From the NCBI GenBank assembly GCA_041916775.1, contig JAYRYZ010000004.1:1-64000 (forward strand): DNA of 64,000 nt, given 5' to 3'. The stretch is from UBA2357 sp041916775 (lineage in GTDB: Bacteria; Pseudomonadota; Gammaproteobacteria; Burkholderiales; Rhodocyclaceae). The position numbers and the translations under genes are program-made. Position 1 is the stretch's first letter. Each line of letters begins with the position of its first letter. This document shows positions 17,201-24,850 of the stretch, piece by piece. The notes beneath the pieces are model-generated. The model was not told the DNA's origin and did no database searches. It worked only from the letters and a program-made list of their open reading frames with translations.

Positions 17201-19170
17201 GCGACGAGGCCTACGGCATGGCCGAGGGCAGCACCGTGGTTGCCGCGCCGGTTCTGGTCGATCTCGCCGCGCCGCGCTTCCTCGCGGGTGGCGACCGCAG
17301 CCAGCTGGCGGTGGACATCAGCAACCTCACCGATACACAGCAGACGCTGCGCCCCTCGCTCGAGGTGGATGGTCTGCTGCGGGCGGAGGGCGGCCTGCCC
17401 GGCGAGATCGTGCTCGCGCCGGGCAAGCGCCATACGCTGCAGGTGCCGGTGAGCGCCGCGGCGGGCAGCGGCGCCGGCACCATCCGCATCGGCCTTGCCG
17501 GCGTGGTGCTGCCCGACGAGGTGGCGGAGCCGGTGTCGCGCAGCTGGACGATCGGCGTGCGGCCGGCCTGGCCGGCGGTCACCGAAACCCATGCTGCGGC
17601 CCTGCAGCCCGGCACCGAGGCCTGGTCGCTGGCGGCGCAGTCGCCGCGGTTCGCGCAGCTGGAGGACCGGCGCGTGCGCGTCAACCTGGCCGCGCGGCCA
17701 CCGCTCAACCTCGCCGAGCATGTCGCGCAACTCCTCGCCTACCCGTACGGCTGCGCCGAGCAGACCACCAGCGGGCTCTACCCCTCGTTGTATGCGCGTC
17801 CCGAGGTGCTCGCGGCGCTCGGCATCCGCGGTGAGGCGGGCGACGCGCGGCGCGCCAAGATCGAGCGTGGCATCGAGCGTCTGCTCGCGATGCAGCGTTA
17901 CAACGGCAGCTTCGGCCTGTGGAACCGCGACGGCGACGAGGAGTACTGGCTCAGCGCCTATGTCAGCGACTTCCTGCTGCGTGCGCTCGAGGAAGGCTTC
18001 GCGGTCCCGGAGGCGGCGCTCGAGCAGGCACGTGCGCGGCTCCTGGCCTATGTGCAGAACGAACACCTGATCGAGATTGCCTACTCCGACGACGACCGGC
18101 GGAGCCGCTTCGCGGTGCAGGCCTATGCCGCCTACGTGCTGGCCCGCAGCGGCCAGGCGCCGCTCGGCGCGCTGCGCCAGATTCACGAGCGCCGCGCCCA
18201 GGCGCCGTCCGGCCTTGCGCTCGCCCAGCTCGGCTTCGCTCTCGCGCGCATGGGCGACGGCGAGCGCGGCAACGCCCTGCTGCGCGAGGCCATCGCCAGA
18301 CCCGGCGGTGAGCGCAGCGCGCGCAGCTGGTACGCAGATTACGGTAGCGCGCTGCGCGATACCGCGCTCCTCCTCGCGCTGCTGGAGGAGCACCAGCTGC
18401 TGCCGGGCGAGCGTCCAGGGCTTTATCTCACCCTCGCCGACATGCTCAAGCGCGACGAGTGGCTGTCCACCCAGGAGCGCAACGCGCTCTTCCTCGCCGG
18501 TCGGCAGGCGCTGGTGCAGCCGGGCGAGGCCTGGTCGGCGGAAGTCGCGGCGCGCGAGGTGCAGGCGCTCAGCGCCGAGCTGCCGCGCACCGTGGTGATC
18601 GACGAGCCCGGGCTGGGCGGCGACCTGCGCATCACCAACCAGGGTGGCGCGACGCTGTTCCAGCGTCTCACGCTCACCGGCTACCCGCGCGAACCGCTGC
18701 CGGCCGACGCGCAACACATCGCGGTGGAGCGGCGCGTGCTGCGGCCGGACGGCACCTTGGTCGAGGGGCCGCTCGCGAGCGGCGAGCTGGTGCTGGTGCA
18801 TCTGTCGGTGCGTGCCGCGACGCGTGTGCATGATGCGCTGGTGGTGGATCTGCTGCCAGCCGGGCTGGAGCTGGAGAACCAGCGTCTGGATGCGAGCGCG
18901 CGCCTGCCCGCAGCCAACGAGGAGATCAACGCGCTGCTGCAGCGGCGCGAGGAGATCGTCGTCGCGCACGAGGGCTTCATGGCCGACCGCTACGTGGCGG
19001 CGGTGGAGCTGCCCGAAGGGCAGCGCGTCGATCTCCTCTACCTCGCCCGTGCGGTGACGCCCGGCGCCTATCGCGTGCCTCCGCCGCTGGTGGAGTCCAT
19101 GTACTCGCCCGCGATCCAGGGGCGTGGCGCGACGCCTGGGGCGCTCACGATCGAGGCGCGCCAGCGCTGA
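14275..19170 (+). CDS. Bacterial alpha-2-macroglobulin lipoprotein with thioester (YfhM-like)
   Basis: A 1631-aa lipoprotein of the bacterial alpha-2-macroglobulin family, anchored in the inner membrane and thought to trap foreign proteases and guard the wall synthase PbpC. The lipobox ends LGVLSGC. Strand-rich MG domains follow. The thioester motif CAEQ is intact in YPYGCAEQTTSGLYPSLYAR at about residue 1160, so covalent trapping should be possible. The start ATG at 14275 has AAGGA nine bases upstream; an ATG six bases further is also possible. The open frame back to 14113 is not credible. Its 3' end is duplicated 657 bp downstream by an insertion (see the direct repeats), but the coding sequence and stop codon are complete. 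Confidence 0.9.
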   Translation: MRMRNLLLSACVALGVLSGCAERADPVVPLVPQKAAQKRTAEGLEALKAQFAGKPLTVSEVSERDIDGASALVIAFSAPLDPEQALERLVSVVDDKGARLEGGWERSEDLREIRRRPLEPGRRLTVAVAPATRSIAGVPLGEAHRAELTTRDQPATIGFASRGTLLPTRLAEGLPVIALNVSKVEVEFHRLRPERLHAFLGDWNRQSALDIWQLGDLSASADLVYTGHFSLESRPNTRERQVLPVDGIKALSAPGVYLAVMRPSGQWRGTLPVTVFTRSDIGLSVRRGARTLDNFVQSLESGRALSNVKVELIDEKGLKLADGFSNGNGHVQLPLHAQGRMVLATHGNDTSLVALGDPALDLAEFKVDGPVAGPLSLFVFGPRDLYRPGETVPFNALLRDADGRAVPPQPVKATLVRPDGEAARSFVWEAGADGLYQTRYTLADDAAGGRWQLRLDLGGMKVVHEFLVEDFLPERLALELSAAPGPLASADVPQITAQGRYLHGAPASGNRMIGQLFVAPLREAVPALPGFQFGDAAEQGLERMIELEERWLDDDGAGEWTLGNEWGGARSPLELTLQASVQESGGRPVTRRLSLPVWPAERLVGIRPLFNGTTVDTGSDARFEIVVADRAGQRLAAEGLEVRLVQERRDYFWQFSEYEGWSSQFNQKDVTLSSALHAVTPDAKLEVALPVEWGGYRVEVHDPQTGLVSSVRFQAGYDWQQNAEEGAVRPDQVRLALDKPRYQAGEVAQLRVEPPAAGKGYLAVESADGVLWWQAIDVPAEGKSFPLPIPQDWARHDLYVSALVVRPGERAAHVVPRRAVGLLHLPLDREARRLAVTLEAPAKMRPGRALPVKVSVPGQAGRAVRVLVSAVDVGILNLTRFATPDPFEAFFGRRGYAIDQLDVYGQLIEVGAAKRGRLAFGGDAERDRGGRAPISSVTLVSLQAQPVLLDANGEGEVRLDIPDFNGELRIMAQAWSDEAYGMAEGSTVVAAPVLVDLAAPRFLAGGDRSQLAVDISNLTDTQQTLRPSLEVDGLLRAEGGLPGEIVLAPGKRHTLQVPVSAAAGSGAGTIRIGLAGVVLPDEVAEPVSRSWTIGVRPAWPAVTETHAAALQPGTEAWSLAAQSPRFAQLEDRRVRVNLAARPPLNLAEHVAQLLAYPYGCAEQTTSGLYPSLYARPEVLAALGIRGEAGDARRAKIERGIERLLAMQRYNGSFGLWNRDGDEEYWLSAYVSDFLLRALEEGFAVPEAALEQARARLLAYVQNEHLIEIAYSDDDRRSRFAVQAYAAYVLARSGQAPLGALRQIHERRAQAPSGLALAQLGFALARMGDGERGNALLREAIARPGGERSARSWYADYGSALRDTALLLALLEEHQLLPGERPGLYLTLADMLKRDEWLSTQERNALFLAGRQALVQPGEAWSAEVAAREVQALSAELPRTVVIDEPGLGGDLRITNQGGATLFQRLTLTGYPREPLPADAQHIAVERRVLRPDGTLVEGPLASGELVLVHLSVRAATRVHDALVVDLLPAGLELENQRLDASARLPAANEEINALLQRREEIVVAHEGFMADRYVAAVELPEGQRVDLLYLARAVTPGAYRVPPPLVESMYSPAIQGRGATPGALTIEARQR

Positions 19171-19172
19171 TG
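19147..19172. repeat. 26-bp direct repeat, left copy (A2M stop codon)
   Basis: The sequence acgatcgaggcgcgccagcg plus ctgatg, which encodes the end of the alpha-2-macroglobulin and its TGA stop, recurs at 19804-19829 with one change (g to a at the twelfth base). The offset is 657 bp. The repeats bound a two-gene insert, as a target-site duplication or a recombination scar would. Confidence 0.85.
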
Positions 19173-19216
19173 CCAGGCATGGCGGTAGCCACATGGCGCA
19201 TAGCAGGGCGGTGCTC

Positions 19217-19222
19217 TACAAT
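19217..19222 (+). promoter_or_regulatory. Candidate -10 box for the DUF4160/DUF2442 pair
   Basis: TACAAT matches the sigma-70 -10 consensus at 5 of 6 positions and lies 37 bp upstream of the DUF4160 start, inside the inserted segment. A weak -35 (TGGCGC or nearby) is about 17 bases upstream. The insert seems to carry its own promoter. Confidence 0.4.
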
Positions 19223-19259
19223 TTCCCGTGCAGGTACGCGGAAGTTGGGAAGCTCGCCC

Positions 19260-19520
19260 ATGCCAACAGTCAGTCAGTTCTTCGGAATCGTTATCCAGAT
19301 GTTCTGGCGGGAGCATGCTCCACCGCACTTCCACGCGCTGTACGGCGAGTTCGAAGCATTGATCGACATTCGCACGCTGGAAGTGATCGCCGGCAACCTG
19401 CCGAGGCGCGCGATGCAATTGGTGATCGAGTGGGCTATCGATCACCGCAGCGAATTGATGGAGGACTGGAATCTATGCCAAGCCAAGCAACTGCCGAAAA
19501 AGATAGCGCCGCTGGAGTAA
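19260..19520 (+). CDS. DUF4160 family protein
   Basis: An 86-aa protein starting MPTVSQFFGIVIQMFWREH and containing HAPPHFHALYGEFEALIDI, the diagnostic stretch of DUF4160. The function of this family is not established; it is often found next to DUF2442, in a layout like that of a toxin-antitoxin pair. It overlaps the next gene by 46 bp. Both lie in a 657-bp insert between the alpha-2-macroglobulin gene and pbpC, bounded by 26-bp direct repeats, and the base composition is less GC-rich than the flanks, which suggests horizontal arrival. Confidence 0.82.
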   Translation: MPTVSQFFGIVIQMFWREHAPPHFHALYGEFEALIDIRTLEVIAGNLPRRAMQLVIEWAIDHRSELMEDWNLCQAKQLPKKIAPLE

Positions 19521-19795
19521 GTCCGGCCGCGCCCTGGCGCGTCAAGGCCATCTCTGTCTTGCCGGACTACCGACTCGCCGTTACCTTCAACGACGGCAGC
19601 AATGGCATCGCCGATCTCTCTTCTGTCACGAAGTCCAAGGATGCCGGCGTCTATTCCGTGTTGGCAGATCCGGCCGTCTTCGAGCAAGCAACCATTTCTC
19701 TCGGCGTAGTCACCTGGCCCAACGGTGCCGACCTCGATCCCGCGTGGATGTATGAACGGCTACGGGAAGAGAAAATGTGGTCTGTCCCCATTTAA
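19475..19795 (+). CDS. DUF2442 family protein
   Basis: A 106-aa protein. The N-terminal ~20 residues are alanine-rich and variable; the core APWRVKAISVLPDYRLAVTF followed by NDGSNGIADLS and a C-terminal TWPNGADLDPAWMYERLR is the DUF2442 signature. The start ATG at 19475 lies inside the DUF4160 gene (46-bp overlap), so the pair is translationally linked. DUF2442 has no proven function; small partners of this kind are often antitoxin-like. The stop codon is followed at once by a tandem 9-bp repeat and then the right copy of the 26-bp repeat. Confidence 0.82.
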   Translation: MPSQATAEKDSAAGVSPAAPWRVKAISVLPDYRLAVTFNDGSNGIADLSSVTKSKDAGVYSVLADPAVFEQATISLGVVTWPNGADLDPAWMYERLREEKMWSVPI

Positions 19796-19806
19796 CGCAT
19801 TTAACG
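19789..19806. repeat. Tandem 9-bp repeat at the right insert boundary
   Basis: CATTTAACG occurs twice in a row (19789-19797 and 19798-19806), covering the DUF2442 stop codon and running into the right copy of the 26-bp repeat. It may mark the element end or the integration site. Confidence 0.6.
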
Positions 19807-19829
19807 ATCGAGGCACGCCAGCGCTGATG
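19804..19829. repeat. 26-bp direct repeat, right copy
   Basis: A second copy of the last codons and stop of the alpha-2-macroglobulin gene, 25 of 26 bases identical to 19147-19172. After it the sequence continues into the region before pbpC. Removing 657 bp would put the two partner genes close together, as in other bacteria. Confidence 0.85.
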
Positions 19830-19888
19830 TTGCGCAAAGGGTCGGTCGTGTGGGCCGCTCGTTCGCTGCGCGCCTGAGGCGGAGTGCG

Positions 19889-22294
19889 ATGCGAGATCGG
19901 AGCGCCGGGGCTGTGCAGCCCGACATGCGGCGTGTGTGGAGGAGGTGGGGCTGGCGAAGTCGCTGGGTAGGTTGGCTGCTGGCGCCGCCGTTGCTCGCAT
20001 GCCTGCTGTTCCTCGCCGCGGACCGGATCTGGCCGCTGGCGCTGCCGGATGAACAGGGCTCGCGCATCGTGCTCGCGCGCGACGGCACGCCGCTGTGGCG
20101 CTTTGCCGAGGCGGACGGCACCTGGCGCTACCCTGTGACGATCGCCGAGGTGTCGCCGTTGTATCGCGAGGCCTTGCTCGCCTACGAGGACCGCTGGTTC
20201 CTCACCCACCCCGGCATCAACCCGCTCGCGATCGCGCGCGCTGCGTGGCAGAACCTCACCAGCGGCGAGGTGGTGTCCGGCGGCAGCACACTGACGATGC
20301 AGGTCGCCCGCCTGCTCCACCCGCATGCGCGCACCCTCGGCGGCAAGCTCGCGCAGGTGTTCCGCGCGCTGCAGCTCGAGTGGCACCTCGACAAGGACGC
20401 CATCCTCACGCTCTACCTCGACCGCGCGCCCTTCGGCGGCACCCTGCAGGGCGTGGCGGCGGCGAGCTGGTCGCTGCTCGGCAAGCCGCCGGCGCGGCTC
20501 ACCCATGCCGAGGCGGCGCTGCTGGTGGTGTTGCCGCAGGCGCCCAGCCGCTTGCGCCCGGATCGCTACCCGGCGCGGGCACAGGCGGCGCGCGACAAGG
20601 TGCTGCAGCGCATGGCCGACCTCGGGGTGTGGTCCGCCGAGGTGGTGCGCGAGGCACGCGAGGAGGCGGTGATGCTCGCGCCGCGCGACCCGCCCGGCCT
20701 CGCGCCGCTGCTCGCCCGCCGGGTGATCGGCGAGGTGCCCGGTGCGCGCGTCACCACCACGCTCGACGCCGGGCTGCAGCGCCGTGTCGAAGGCCTGGTG
20801 CGGGCCTGGCGCGTGCGCCTGCCGCCGCGCAGCTCGCTCGCCGTGCTGGTGGCCGAGCATGAGGACATGGCGGCGCGCGCCTACGTCGGCTCGCTGGATT
20901 TCGCCGACGAACAGCGCTTCGGCCATGTGGACATGGTGCGCGCGCTGCGCTCGCCCGGCTCCACGCTCAAGCCGTTTCTCATCGGCATGGCGCTGGATGC
21001 CGGTCTGATCCACTCCGAATCCCTGCTGCAGGATGTGCCGCGCCGGCATGCGAGCTACCGGCCAGGCAACTTCGCCAGCGGCTTTTCCGGCCCGGTGTCG
21101 GTGAGCGAGGCGCTGGCGCGCTCGCTGAACCTGCCGATGGTGCAGCTCCTCGAGGCCCTGGGGGCGCGCCACTTCGTCGCCGGCCTGCGCGACGCCGGCC
21201 TGAACCTGCGCCTGCCGGATCAGCAGGCGCCCAGCCTCGCGGTGATCCTGGGTGGTATCGGCACCAGCCTGGAGGACCTCGTCACCGGCTACCGTGCGTT
21301 CGCGCGCGACGGTCTCGCGCTGCGCCCGTACTGGCGGCAGGACGTGGTGCAGACGGCGCCGCGACGCATGCTGTCGCCCGGCGCGGCCTGGATCGTGCGC
21401 GAAACCCTGCTCGGCTGGCGCGCCTCCGGCCAGCGTTTGGCGACGGATGCCGCGGGCCGCCCCGGCCTCGCCTGGAAGACGGGCACCAGCTACGGTTACC
21501 GCGATGCCTGGGCGGTGGGCGTGGGCCCGCGCCATGTGATCGGCGTGTGGGTGGGCCGGCCGGACGGCACGCCGGTAGCGGCGCAGTTCGGCGTGGCCTC
21601 GGCGGCGCCACTGCTTTTCCAGTTGCATGACATGCTCGCGCCGGCCGGCGGACATCGCGACGCGGAATCGGACCCGCCCCCCTCGGTGTCGCTGCGGGAG
21701 GTGTGCTGGCCGGGCGGGCAGACGCTGCCGTCCGGCGATCCGGACTGCCTGCTCGCGCGCCGCGCCTGGGTGCTGGACGGGGTGGTGCCGCCCACGCTGT
21801 CGCTCACCGGGCGGGCGGCGGACGGGGCGCTCGACCTCGTCCATTGGGTGGACCAGGACGGCCTGCGCGTCGCGCCCGATTGCCCCGGCGCCACGCGGCG
21901 CACGATGCGGCTGTGGCCGGCGGCGCTGGAGCCGTGGCTGCCCGTATCCGCGCGGCGCGAAGCACGGCTGCCCGCCGCCTCGGCGACCTGCCCGCCGCCG
22001 CACAACCCGCTGGATGCGCCGGCGCTGCGCATCGTCGGCGTGTCGGACGGCGACCTCCTGCGTCTGCCGGCCGGCCGCACCGGTGGTGTTCCCCTCGTGC
22101 TGCAGGGCGAGGGCGGCGTCGGGCGGCGCTGGTGGTTCCACAACGGCGCACGTCTCGCCGAGACGCCCGTCGGCGAGCCGCTGCCGTGGGTGGTCGAGAC
22201 GCCGGGCGAGCATGAGCTCGGCGTCATCGACGAGGCGGGCAACGTGGCGCGTGTCGGCTTCAGCTTGCTGGCGACGGGGGCTGCCCGGGATTGA
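19889..22294 (+). CDS. pbpC: Penicillin-binding protein 1C
   Basis: A bifunctional peptidoglycan synthase, ~801 aa, that matches E. coli PbpC almost block for block. After a single membrane anchor come the GT51 glycosyltransferase motifs (YEDRWFLTHPGINPLAIARA, SGGSTLTMQVARLLHPHART, TLYLDRAPFGGTLQG), then the transpeptidase serine in RSPGSTLKPFLIG, the SLN motif (ARSLNLPMVQ), KTGTSYGYRDAW and a C-terminal BiPBP_C domain with ERWWF-like GRRWWFHNGA. Start is uncertain: ATG 19889 (GGCGGAG upstream), GTG 19850 (AAAGGG upstream) or ATG 19925, the last being nearest to the E. coli N-terminus. It is the standard neighbour of the alpha-2-macroglobulin gene, here displaced by the insertion. Confidence 0.92.
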   Translation: MRDRSAGAVQPDMRRVWRRWGWRSRWVGWLLAPPLLACLLFLAADRIWPLALPDEQGSRIVLARDGTPLWRFAEADGTWRYPVTIAEVSPLYREALLAYEDRWFLTHPGINPLAIARAAWQNLTSGEVVSGGSTLTMQVARLLHPHARTLGGKLAQVFRALQLEWHLDKDAILTLYLDRAPFGGTLQGVAAASWSLLGKPPARLTHAEAALLVVLPQAPSRLRPDRYPARAQAARDKVLQRMADLGVWSAEVVREAREEAVMLAPRDPPGLAPLLARRVIGEVPGARVTTTLDAGLQRRVEGLVRAWRVRLPPRSSLAVLVAEHEDMAARAYVGSLDFADEQRFGHVDMVRALRSPGSTLKPFLIGMALDAGLIHSESLLQDVPRRHASYRPGNFASGFSGPVSVSEALARSLNLPMVQLLEALGARHFVAGLRDAGLNLRLPDQQAPSLAVILGGIGTSLEDLVTGYRAFARDGLALRPYWRQDVVQTAPRRMLSPGAAWIVRETLLGWRASGQRLATDAAGRPGLAWKTGTSYGYRDAWAVGVGPRHVIGVWVGRPDGTPVAAQFGVASAAPLLFQLHDMLAPAGGHRDAESDPPPSVSLREVCWPGGQTLPSGDPDCLLARRAWVLDGVVPPTLSLTGRAADGALDLVHWVDQDGLRVAPDCPGATRRTMRLWPAALEPWLPVSARREARLPAASATCPPPHNPLDAPALRIVGVSDGDLLRLPAGRTGGVPLVLQGEGGVGRRWWFHNGARLAETPVGEPLPWVVETPGEHELGVIDEAGNVARVGFSLLATGAARD

Positions 22295-22472
22295 GTCGGA
22301 TTGGTTCCGGAACTGCCAGACGCCGTCCGACACAACCCGCGCTGCGCTAACTGCTGTTGTATCGGCGCTGCGCGCGATGGTGCAGCGCTGCAATCGCATG
22401 GCGCTGGCCTAGAATGCGTGCATTGCGCAGGCCGTGCCGGCGTGCGCGCAGTCATTTGCAAGGAACCGGATC

Positions 22473-23411
22473 ATGGCGGGTGCCAGTCTCCTCACGTTGC
22501 TCGACGACATCGCGACCATCCTCGATGATGTCGCGGTCATGACCAAGGTCGCAGCCAAGAAGACCGCTGGCGTGCTGGGCGACGATCTCGCGCTCAACGC
22601 GCAGCAGGTGGCGGGCGTGCGGGCCGAGCGCGAGCTGCCGGTGGTGTGGGCGGTGGCGGTGGGCTCGCTGCTGAACAAGGTGATCCTGGTGCCCGCGGCG
22701 CTCGCGATCAGCGCCTTCGTGCCGTGGCTGATCACGCCGCTGCTGATGCTGGGCGGTCTGTTCCTGTGCTTCGAGGGGGTCGAGAAGCTGGCGCACAAGT
22801 TCCTCCACAGCGCCGCCGAAGACGAGGCCGGGCATGCCGAGCTGGTGGGGGCGGTGGCCGACGAGGCGGTGGATCTCATCGCCTTCGAGAAGGAGAAGAT
22901 CAAGGGCGCGATCCGCACCGACTTCGTGCTGTCCGCCGAGATCATCGTGATTGCGCTCGGAACCGTCGCGGACAGGGCCCTGGGCACGCAGTTCGCGGTG
23001 CTCGCCGCGATCGCGATCGTGATGACGGTGGGCGTGTATGGCCTGGTCGCGGCGATCGTGAAGATGGACGATGTCGGCCAGTATCTGATCGAGCGCGGCA
23101 GCGCGCTCACCCGCCCGCTCGGCCGGGCGCTGCTGCTCACCGCGCCGCGCTTGATGAAGCTCCTCATGGTGGTCGGCACTGCCGCGATGTTCATGGTCGG
23201 CGGCGGCATCCTCAGCCACGGGATTCCCGCCGTCCATCACCTGGTCGAGCCCATGGTCGCAGGCGTCGCGGGCATCGCCGCGATCGGCGGCGTGCTCGCA
23301 GTGATCCTGCCGACGCTGGTCGATGTCATCGTCGGCATCGCTGCAGGCGCGGTCGTCGTCGTGCTCGTCACCCTCCTCGGCCGCCTGCGCGGCAAGGCCG
23401 CGTCGGCCTGA
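22473..23411 (+). CDS. DUF808 family inner-membrane protein (YedI-like)
   Basis: A 312-aa multi-pass membrane protein of the DUF808/YedI family. The N-terminus AGASLLTLLDDIATILDDVA and the following KKTAGVLGDDLALNAQQV are diagnostic. Several hydrophobic segments fill residues 60-110 and 150-305. The function is unknown. The start ATG at 22473 is chosen because AAGGAACC lies upstream and all family members begin here; an upstream start at 22434 adds 13 unlikely residues. The 178-bp gap before it holds no recognised gene. Confidence 0.87.
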   Translation: MAGASLLTLLDDIATILDDVAVMTKVAAKKTAGVLGDDLALNAQQVAGVRAERELPVVWAVAVGSLLNKVILVPAALAISAFVPWLITPLLMLGGLFLCFEGVEKLAHKFLHSAAEDEAGHAELVGAVADEAVDLIAFEKEKIKGAIRTDFVLSAEIIVIALGTVADRALGTQFAVLAAIAIVMTVGVYGLVAAIVKMDDVGQYLIERGSALTRPLGRALLLTAPRLMKLLMVVGTAAMFMVGGGILSHGIPAVHHLVEPMVAGVAGIAAIGGVLAVILPTLVDVIVGIAAGAVVVVLVTLLGRLRGKAASA

Positions 23412-23414
23412 GGT

Positions 23415-23449
23415 AGGGGCGCCCGGTAGAGTGAGCGCTCACCGCCCCT
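23415..23449. terminator. Nested hairpin between convergent genes
   Basis: AGGGGCG (23415-23421) pairs with CGCCCCT (23443-23449), and inside lies the 12-bp palindrome GTGAGCGCTCAC (23431-23442). It covers the stop-to-stop junction of DUF808 and the cytochrome b561 gene and could end transcription from both sides; there is no T-run. Confidence 0.45.
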
Positions 23450-23984
23450 GCGAGCGCTGCTTCACGCCGGTGATCATTGCGGCGATCAGGTTGGTGCGCT
23501 CGAGCCGGCTCATGACGATTGCCGCGATCACATGCAGTGCCGCGAGTGCCATCAGAGCGTCGCCCAGCAGGGCGTGCGTTTCCTGCAGCCATTCCTCGCC
23601 CCAGAAGCGGTCGGTGGTCTGCAGGAAGCCGGTCAGTCCGAGTCCGAGCACGAGCGTGATGAGCGCGAGCATCATCAGCGCGCCGGCGGGGTTGTGACCG
23701 GGGTGCGCGTCCCGCTCGCCGCGCATGAGGGTGCGGACATGGTGCAGCAGCCGCCGCGGGGTAGGGAAGAAGTCGGCGAAGCGTGCGTGGCGCGAGCCGA
23801 TGAAGCCCCACACGATGCGCGCCGCGACCAGCGCGCTTGCGGCATAGCCGATCCACTCGTGCACCGTCTCGCCGTCGTCGATGATGAAGTAGTTGATGAG
23901 CACGCAGCTCACCAAGCTCCAGTGGAAGATGCGGACGAAGATGTCCCAGACGTAGATGCGCTCGTGCGTGGTGGTCTCGTTCAT
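23439..23984 (-). CDS. Cytochrome b561-type membrane protein
   Basis: A 181-aa diheme-type membrane cytochrome b of the Ni/Fe-hydrogenase-1 b subunit family. Four hydrophobic helices are visible, with haem-ligand histidines likely in VRIFHWSLV, ETVHEWIGYA and ETHALLGDALMALAALHVIA. It passes electrons between quinones and a periplasmic partner. The start ATG is at 23984. A secreted PepSY protein gene lies 95 bp upstream on the same strand (stop 24080, cytochrome start 23984), a frequent pairing. The electron donor or acceptor is unknown. Confidence 0.82.
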   Translation of the reverse strand: MNETTTHERIYVWDIFVRIFHWSLVSCVLINYFIIDDGETVHEWIGYAASALVAARIVWGFIGSRHARFADFFPTPRRLLHHVRTLMRGERDAHPGHNPAGALMMLALITLVLGLGLTGFLQTTDRFWGEEWLQETHALLGDALMALAALHVIAAIVMSRLERTNLIAAMITGVKQRSQGR

Positions 23985-24079
23985 GTCGGTATGCTCTCTG
24001 GGCGGTTGACGGAAACGACCCGCGGCGGCGAGGGGTGCGCCGACCGCGGGTCGTGAGCCCGGATTCCCGGGCGGGGGGC

Positions 24080-24337
24080 TTACTTGCGCTCGATTTCCGC
24101 GCCGGTGGCCGGGTTGAAGTAGATCTCGACTTTCTTGTCGTCCTTGTCGAAACCGTAGATCTCGTAGCACTTGCCCTTGCTGACCTTGAAGGTCTTGATC
24201 TTGTAGCCTTCGGCTTCCTTGGCCGCCTTGAAGTCGGCTTCCTTCATCCATTGCGCTTCGGGGACGTCACAGGTGGGGCCTGCGAAGGCGCTGGCGGCGA
24301 TCAGGGTCATGGCGGTGGCGGCGATGATGCGTTTCAT
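24080..24337 (-). CDS. Secreted PepSY-domain protein
   Basis: An 85-aa exported protein. Signal peptide MKRIIAATAMTLIAASAFA with cleavage before GPTC, then a short PepSY-like domain (DFKAAKEAEGYKIKTFKVSK, YEIYGFDKDDKKVEIYFNP, ATGAEI). Two cysteines (in PTCDVPEAQ and GKCYEIYG) could form a disulfide. This small family is commonly encoded beside cytochrome b561 genes, as here. Its role, perhaps binding a metal or modulating the cytochrome, is not known. The ATG at 24337 is chosen because the signal peptide starts there; the open frame extends to 24409. Confidence 0.82.
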   Translation of the reverse strand: MKRIIAATAMTLIAASAFAGPTCDVPEAQWMKEADFKAAKEAEGYKIKTFKVSKGKCYEIYGFDKDDKKVEIYFNPATGAEIERK

Positions 24338-24712
24338 GGTGCGTTGGCTCCGGTTGCGAAATTGAATGGGTCTCTGTCGGCCTCGGGAACCGTCTGGTGC
24401 CCGGTGCATGTCGATGAGGCATCGAACATGGCGTCACTCTATGAGCCCCTGGCTGAATGCGACCTGAGTGTGCCGTTCATCCCCGGTTCAGGTCGCACCG
24501 CCGGCGTGCACGGTGTGGTCGTGCGCGAAGGCGGGCGTGCAGGCAGGCATGCAGCTCGCCGCCGCCCCAATGAACGCGGCATGAACATCCGCTTCAGCAC
24601 CGGTTAAGAAGGGCGGGTGCAGACTGCAGTCAGGCTTTGCGGTACTACGGTGTTGCCGCAAGACCTCCGCCGGAGCATTTCGGCGGCCTGTGGTTCTTGC
24701 CTGGAGTCGATC
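24338..24712. other. 375-bp divergent intergenic region
   Basis: This gap separates the PepSY gene (minus) from a small membrane ORF (plus). Open frames across it have no recognisable protein character. It holds one notable structure, a 10-bp perfect inverted repeat at 24458-24497; otherwise no clear promoter or RNA was recognised. Confidence 0.5.
24458..24497. promoter_or_regulatory. 10-bp perfect inverted repeat with 20-base spacer
   Basis: TGCGACCTGA (24458-24467) is the exact reverse complement of TCAGGTCGCA (24488-24497). The arms are two helical turns plus apart, which suits two bound dimers or a hairpin RNA. It lies 120 bp before the PepSY start and could be an operator for the PepSY-cytochrome unit. 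Confidence 0.4.
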
Positions 24713-24850
24713 ATGAAACTGCATGAAACCTTGTTTGCCCGCCAGTTCGTTGCGGTCGTTGTCGGTGTTGTCCTTTCCGTGGCGTCGGTCGCGTTCGTCT
24801 CCATTCCATACAACCTCGCCGCGAGCGACACGATGACGCATCTCTCGTGA
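24713..24850 (+). CDS. Small single-pass membrane protein
   Basis: A 45-aa ORF starting MKLHETLFARQFVAVVVGVV with one hydrophobic helix (about residues 11-32) and a short polar tail. GGAG lies seven bases before the ATG, and a perfect hairpin follows the stop codon, so it looks like a real one-gene transcript. A longer in-frame start at 24617 is possible but not supported by a ribosome site. Similar short, single-helix proteins occur in related bacteria, but no function can be assigned. Confidence 0.55.
   Translation: MKLHETLFARQFVAVVVGVVLSVASVAFVSIPYNLAASDTMTHLS

Noticed and set aside
15517..19194. 1225-aa open frame antisense to the alpha-2-macroglobulin gene
   Set aside because: Low-complexity His/Arg/Gln-rich translation typical of antisense frames in GC-rich genes; the sense strand has a full domain set.
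19827..19877. ATG overlapping the repeated A2M stop codon as the original pbpC start
   Set aside because: The frame from this ATG stops after about 16 codons and is not the pbpC frame.
24035..24607. 190-aa plus-strand frame over the PepSY gene and its upstream gap
   Set aside because: No ribosome site; most of it is antisense to the PepSY gene and the rest is not protein-like.
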